From positions 1,054,001 through 1,118,000 of the forward strand of contig NZ_AP023087.1 of NCBI RefSeq assembly GCF_045862395.1: 64,000 bases of DNA, written 5' to 3'. Shown here in pieces: positions 60,014 to 64,000 of the stretch (positions within the stretch are counted from its first letter, which is position 1; each line of letters opens with the position of its first letter). This DNA is from Marinicellulosiphila megalodicopiae (GTDB taxonomy: Bacteria; Pseudomonadota; Gammaproteobacteria; Pseudomonadales; Natronospirillaceae). The notes under the pieces were generated by a model that did no database searches, was not told the DNA's origin, and saw only the letters and a program-made list of their open reading frames with translations. The translations under genes were made by a program, and so were the position numbers.

Positions 60014-60513
60014 GTTAAACCCCTTTTTTGTTTCGTTAATTTAATTTATTCGCACACTTATTAAAATGAAACTGATTATGGGTTTTTCTTTATGATTATC
60101 ACCTTAGATTATTAGATTTCTATAGGCGGAAAAAGTAAATAGATACGAAATAGCGTATTAATTTTAGGATTGTTTAGTGTTTTTTCTCGGATGTGTGGAT
60201 TTTTTTAATAATTACATTCATTGATAAAATGCCCTTTTGTTTAGTTTGTTTATTGTTTGTTATTTAAGTTTTTAAATCTTTAGAACTAGGATGTTTTGAC
60301 GAATAAAAATCAGAAAAACACCTACAATTAATTTATGTTTATAACCATTAAAGTCCAATTTTATATTTAAATTGTGAAAACCTTCGCAACAATTGAAATG
60401 CAAAATGATTCCTCCTCATAATTACAATCTGATTATATTCCTACAGTGTTTGTATCATTAAAGTAACACTCATAAATTTAAATTATATATTCTATTAGAA
60501 GAGATCGAATACT
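60014..60513. other. Gene-free AT-rich region upstream of the cellulase gene
   Basis: About 500 bp without a convincing gene on either strand. It must carry the cellulase promoter; no clear -35/-10 pair or operator repeat was found. A GAAGAG ribosome site lies at about 60498-60503. Confidence 0.5.
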
Positions 60514-63500
60514 ATGAATGCAAAACACCCAATTAATAGGAACACTTCGCCCGCATTTAAACTGTCCGCATTGTCCTTTTTTATTTTAGCAGCGGTTAGT
60601 TGTACCTCTGCAAATGATGAAAATTCACAAGCCGATGACAGTACAATTAGCATTACAGAAACACAAACAGGTACCGAAACACAAACAGCCACCGAAACAA
60701 TTACAGAAAACACACTGCCAGAAATTGAAGTATTGGGCACGCCAGCATCACTTACTGGCACTGCACCTTTTACGGTTATGCTCGATGCGTCCAACACAAC
60801 CGATGCCGATATGGACGAACTTTCATTTAGTTGGGACCAATATGAAGATGGCAGTATTGAATCAACGGACATTAAAACTGCTTTAACATTTAATGAAGTG
60901 GGCACACATTCAGTTAAGCTGACAGTTTCTGATTCTACGGGGGTTAAGACTGAAATAATTTCAGTAAATGTTACCGACCCTGCTGTGGACAATCCACCCG
61001 TGGCGGATATTCGAGTGATTGGATCCTTAACGGGTGAAGGCAGTGTAATGGCTATCTTAGATGCGTCTGATTCTAGCGATGATCAACCCGATCACACTTA
61101 TGCATGGGCAGTTGACGGTGTTGATATTGCAAATGACACACATTCATTTTCTCAAATTTTTTCTGTAATCGGATCTTATGAGATTACCCTTACAGTGACT
61201 GACAGCATTGGTCAAACTGACCAAGTAACAAAAACAGTGACGGTTCAACAACAAAGAATCAATGGCGCGCCAATGGCGGATCTGTCTGGAACTGGTCCAA
61301 TTGTGGGTCGTGCTCCTTTAACTGTATTGTTTAAGTCCTCTCACTCAACGGATGATGACGGTATTGCTTCTATTTCATGGGACTTTGGTGATGGATCAAC
61401 CTCTATGGAGGCCAACCCTAAATATGAATACCAAGCAAACGGCACTTATACAGCAACACTAACCATTACGGATACTGATGGATTAACCGATGTTAAAACC
61501 ATCGATATCACATTGCTTAATCAAGTAATTTCTGGTGAGCCACCTGTGGCGCATATTTTAACCAGTACTGCTCGCGGTGAAATTCCATTAAGTGTCACCT
61601 TTGATGGCAGCGCGTCGATGGCGCAAGGAAACATCGTCAGTTACGAATGGGACTTTGGTAATGGCAGCTTTAAATATGGCCCCGTTGTAAACCATGTATT
61701 TACACAAGGCTTAGAAAATAAAATCTATTTAAGAGTGACTGACGATAAAGGCTTAAGTCATGAAACATTTACAGAGGTGGTTTCAGTATTAACGGTTCCA
61801 ACAGGTAAAATTGGCGAGCCGATGCAAACTGACAATAACCCATTTGAGCACTCTGCTTTTTATGTCAGCCCAGATATTAAAGTCTTACAAGATGAGTCCT
61901 TACAGAAAATTGATAAAGACACGCAACCGTCTTTATATAACGACATTCAATTTGTGCAACAAATGCCTTCTGCGGTTTGGTTAGATAGAACCGTTGCCAT
62001 TTATGGCGGAGACTTAAATGACGGTCGTCGTCCATTGTCTAAATTTATTGCAGGTGACAACAACACATTAGAAGGCCATCTTGATGAAGCGGCCGCTCAG
62101 CAAGACGCATTAGCAGTGGAAGGCATCAAACCACCGATGACCGCTGTGATTATTGTGTATAACTTACCTGACAGAGATTGCGCCGCATTAGCATCAAACG
62201 GTCAGTTAAATGAAACCAAAGATGGTCCTGATGCTGACTCATTACCAGATGGCACGGGACTTGAGCTATATAAAACGGAATATATTGACGTCATTAAACA
62301 GGCGTTTGCTTTGTATCCTGATATTCGAATTGTGGCGATGTTAGAGCCAGACGGATATCCAAATATGATCACAAACATCGATCCGTTTGTTACCGCAACC
62401 GATGATTGTAATGCTGTCAATGAAGCTGGGGTTTATAAAGATGGTCTTCAATACGCAATCAACGCATTTCATGATATGCCAAACGTTTACACCTACATCG
62501 ACATTGGTCACTCAGGCTGGTTAGGTTGGGACAGTTTAGATACCGACAACCTTCAGCGCTCAGTTATTGGCTTTACCGATCTAGTTGCCGGTGCCACTGA
62601 ATCGGGCGACTTAGGTGCCATTCGTGGATTTGCATCAAACACATCAGGTTACACCCCCCTTCAAGAGCCCTATGTTTCATCTGAACACAGCGCCCGTCAA
62701 AACCTAGTGCCATTTTATGAATGGAACCGTCATGTCGACGAACTGAGTTTTATCGATACCATGTACAAACGCTTTACGATAGGTGACGTTGCAAAAGGCG
62801 ATGGTTCTACGGTTAGAGTGATTGAGGGTCAAGGTTTCCCTGAGAACTTAGGCTTTATTATCGATACTGCGCGTAATGGCTGGGGTGGACCTAACCGTCC
62901 ATCTGGCGAAGGCGCGCCCATTCAAAAAGACGATGCGGCTTATCGAATAGACACGCGCGTTCATCGTGGTCACTGGTGTAATGTGAACAACGCAGGTATT
63001 GGTGAAATTCCACAAGCTGCACCGGATGCTACTCGTCCTTATCTAGATGCGTATTTTTGGATGAAACCACCTGGTGAGTCCGACGGTATTTCATCATTAA
63101 CCGATGGCGCAAACGACGAAGGTAAATCATACGACCCAATGTGTGGTGGCGAAGCTAGCAACTCAACAGGCATTGCGGCAAATGTGATTCAAGGCGCGCC
63201 TCACGCAGGGCATTGGTTCCATGAGCAGTTCATCATGTTAATCGAAAATGCCTATCCTCCATTAGGTGTAAAAGCCCCTCAAGGTGGATCGGATGCCGCT
63301 TCTTTTGTTGATGATTTTAACAGCTACAACGTGGCAGGCACTCCACAAGGCATTTGGACTGAGGAGCTAAAAGGAGAAGCATCATTAGAAGTGGTGGATG
63401 ACGTATATTATGGTTTGGTTGGTAATGCGGTTAAATTTTCAGCCGCTGAACAAGACCGCAACAACGACATGATCGCAACGATTAACCTTGCCGAAGAAGA

Positions 63501-64000
63501 CATTGAAAGCACAGCCACTAACCAATATGGTCGAGTACGTATCAATGGCATAGATACCGGTGAATATGAAGAAGCCCAATGGAATTTCTTAACATTTAAA
63601 GGCTCAAAATCGTCACGCCAATGGTGGAATATGCAGTGGGGTATTGGCGGTTATGAAGGGTATTTATCAGCCTCTGTAACGGTGGCAAACGGCAATGGCG
63701 CCGCTGAATGTCAGCTTGTGTCTTCTACCCCTATTCCAAAAGATGAATGGGCCTGTGTGGAATGGCACATGGACGTGAACAACAACACTTTAAGTATTTG
63801 GTCAGATGGCGAGCTAGTTGAAGATCTATTAATTGATATCAACAGCCCAGGTTGCTCAAGTGAGTCGTGGATTGCACCGGATTCAATAACTGGTGTGTCG
63901 TTGGGACTTGCTCGTTACCGCCCAACTAACAGTCAGCAAGTGGTTCCTGAAACCGAACCTAAGCCAGATGTAAGTGTTATTATGGATGACTTTGCCATTG
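60514..64000 (+). CDS. Lipid-anchored multidomain GH6 cellulase (incomplete at right edge)
   Basis: The frame stays open from ATG 60514 to the window end (1162 codons). A signal sequence ends LAAVSC with the lipid cysteine at 30, then a Thr/Glu-rich linker. Four PKD-type Ig domains follow (about 68-440), the last two with the motif WDFGDG or WDFGNG. The glycoside hydrolase family 6 domain is about 442-925: the signature VYNLPDRDCAALASNG has Asp555, and MLEPDGYPN has Asp613, corresponding to the family's catalytic Asp residues; GHSGWLGW and GRNGWGG-like loops (ARNGWGGPNRPSG) follow. A jelly-roll, LamG-like domain starts about 930 and is cut off. It should cleave cellulose at the cell surface as a cellobiohydrolase or endoglucanase. 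Confidence 0.93.
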   Translation, partial: MNAKHPINRNTSPAFKLSALSFFILAAVSCTSANDENSQADDSTISITETQTGTETQTATETITENTLPEIEVLGTPASLTGTAPFTVMLDASNTTDADMDELSFSWDQYEDGSIESTDIKTALTFNEVGTHSVKLTVSDSTGVKTEIISVNVTDPAVDNPPVADIRVIGSLTGEGSVMAILDASDSSDDQPDHTYAWAVDGVDIANDTHSFSQIFSVIGSYEITLTVTDSIGQTDQVTKTVTVQQQRINGAPMADLSGTGPIVGRAPLTVLFKSSHSTDDDGIASISWDFGDGSTSMEANPKYEYQANGTYTATLTITDTDGLTDVKTIDITLLNQVISGEPPVAHILTSTARGEIPLSVTFDGSASMAQGNIVSYEWDFGNGSFKYGPVVNHVFTQGLENKIYLRVTDDKGLSHETFTEVVSVLTVPTGKIGEPMQTDNNPFEHSAFYVSPDIKVLQDESLQKIDKDTQPSLYNDIQFVQQMPSAVWLDRTVAIYGGDLNDGRRPLSKFIAGDNNTLEGHLDEAAAQQDALAVEGIKPPMTAVIIVYNLPDRDCAALASNGQLNETKDGPDADSLPDGTGLELYKTEYIDVIKQAFALYPDIRIVAMLEPDGYPNMITNIDPFVTATDDCNAVNEAGVYKDGLQYAINAFHDMPNVYTYIDIGHSGWLGWDSLDTDNLQRSVIGFTDLVAGATESGDLGAIRGFASNTSGYTPLQEPYVSSEHSARQNLVPFYEWNRHVDELSFIDTMYKRFTIGDVAKGDGSTVRVIEGQGFPENLGFIIDTARNGWGGPNRPSGEGAPIQKDDAAYRIDTRVHRGHWCNVNNAGIGEIPQAAPDATRPYLDAYFWMKPPGESDGISSLTDGANDEGKSYDPMCGGEASNSTGIAANVIQGAPHAGHWFHEQFIMLIENAYPPLGVKAPQGGSDAASFVDDFNSYNVAGTPQGIWTEELKGEASLEVVDDVYYGLVGNAVKFSAAEQDRNNDMIATINLAEEDIESTATNQYGRVRINGIDTGEYEEAQWNFLTFKGSKSSRQWWNMQWGIGGYEGYLSASVTVANGNGAAECQLVSSTPIPKDEWACVEWHMDVNNNTLSIWSDGELVEDLLIDINSPGCSSESWIAPDSITGVSLGLARYRPTNSQQVVPETEPKPDVSVIMDDFAI

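Noticed and set aside
60495..60992. Long minus-strand reading frame (165 codons) over the cellulase 5' region
   Set aside because: It is antisense to the clear signal peptide and PKD domains of the cellulase and shows no family features; a product of biased codon use.

Overview
The window is chromosomal DNA from an AT-rich, motile, Gram-negative gammaproteobacterium. The gene orders engB / cytochrome c4 / dsbA, ubiC-ubiA-phoB-phoR and comF / bioBFHCD are the ones seen in pseudomonads and Oceanospirillales/Cellvibrionales-type marine bacteria. The low GC, the marine-type gene set and a lipid-anchored GH6 cellulase at the right edge suggest a marine polysaccharide (cellulose) degrader. Genus and species cannot be fixed from the sequence alone.

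Region 1 (1-9.2 kb) holds the tail of an SCO1/SenC copper chaperone, an outer-membrane barrel protein, the ribosome-assembly GTPase EngB, dihaem cytochrome c4, two DsbA-type oxidoreductases (one periplasmic, one predicted lipoprotein), ubiquinone genes ubiC and ubiA, the phosphate two-component pair phoB-phoR behind an array of 11-bp Pho-box units, a receiver/PilZ-like response regulator with a small signal-peptide ORF tucked behind it, and comF. Region 2 (9.2-17.6 kb) is biosynthetic: a compact bioB-F-H-C-D operon, a DUF1456 gene, and the opposing rpe-trpG-trpD-trpC operon with a clear promoter. Region 3 (17.8-29.6 kb) is mixed: a zinc-finger/pentapeptide-repeat potassium channel, a DHH phosphoesterase, a complete IS1595-type insertion sequence, hemL, panC, two acetyltransferases, a HAD phosphatase, an unrecognised helical protein, a YciH/SUI1 protein, and a MocR-type regulator divergent from a DUF1127 plus LysE-exporter unit across five copies of an ATCTGTnAYGGTA-like operator. 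A DUF1289 gene too short for most gene callers follows.

Region 4 (29.9-36 kb) has a very large PilY1-like pilus-tip protein and dusC. Region 5 (36-53 kb) is the centrepiece: a chemotaxis cluster STAS-cheY-cheA-cheW-mcp-mcp-cheR-cheD-cheB, continued by an HsbA/HsbR-like partner-switching pair (STAS and receiver-PP2C-kinase), an Hpt protein and a FliK-like hook-length protein behind a sigma-54 promoter. The two receptors have different periplasmic sensors but nearly the same cytoplasmic part: three tandem 131-residue PAS units, extra HAMP units, a signalling hairpin and a C-terminal QWQEF tether. The layout suggests that chemosensory input, anti-sigma control and flagellar assembly are linked here.

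Region 6 (53-64 kb) has a lipoprotein gene with a second, diverged IS1595-type element just upstream of it, an HDOD protein, an AlkC-like DNA glycosylase, murI, epmC, a 1.1-kb gene-poor stretch containing an IS110-type transposase relic with a hexanucleotide microsatellite, and the start of a multidomain (four PKD + GH6 + jelly-roll) cellulase that runs off the window. No tRNA, rRNA or CRISPR array was seen.
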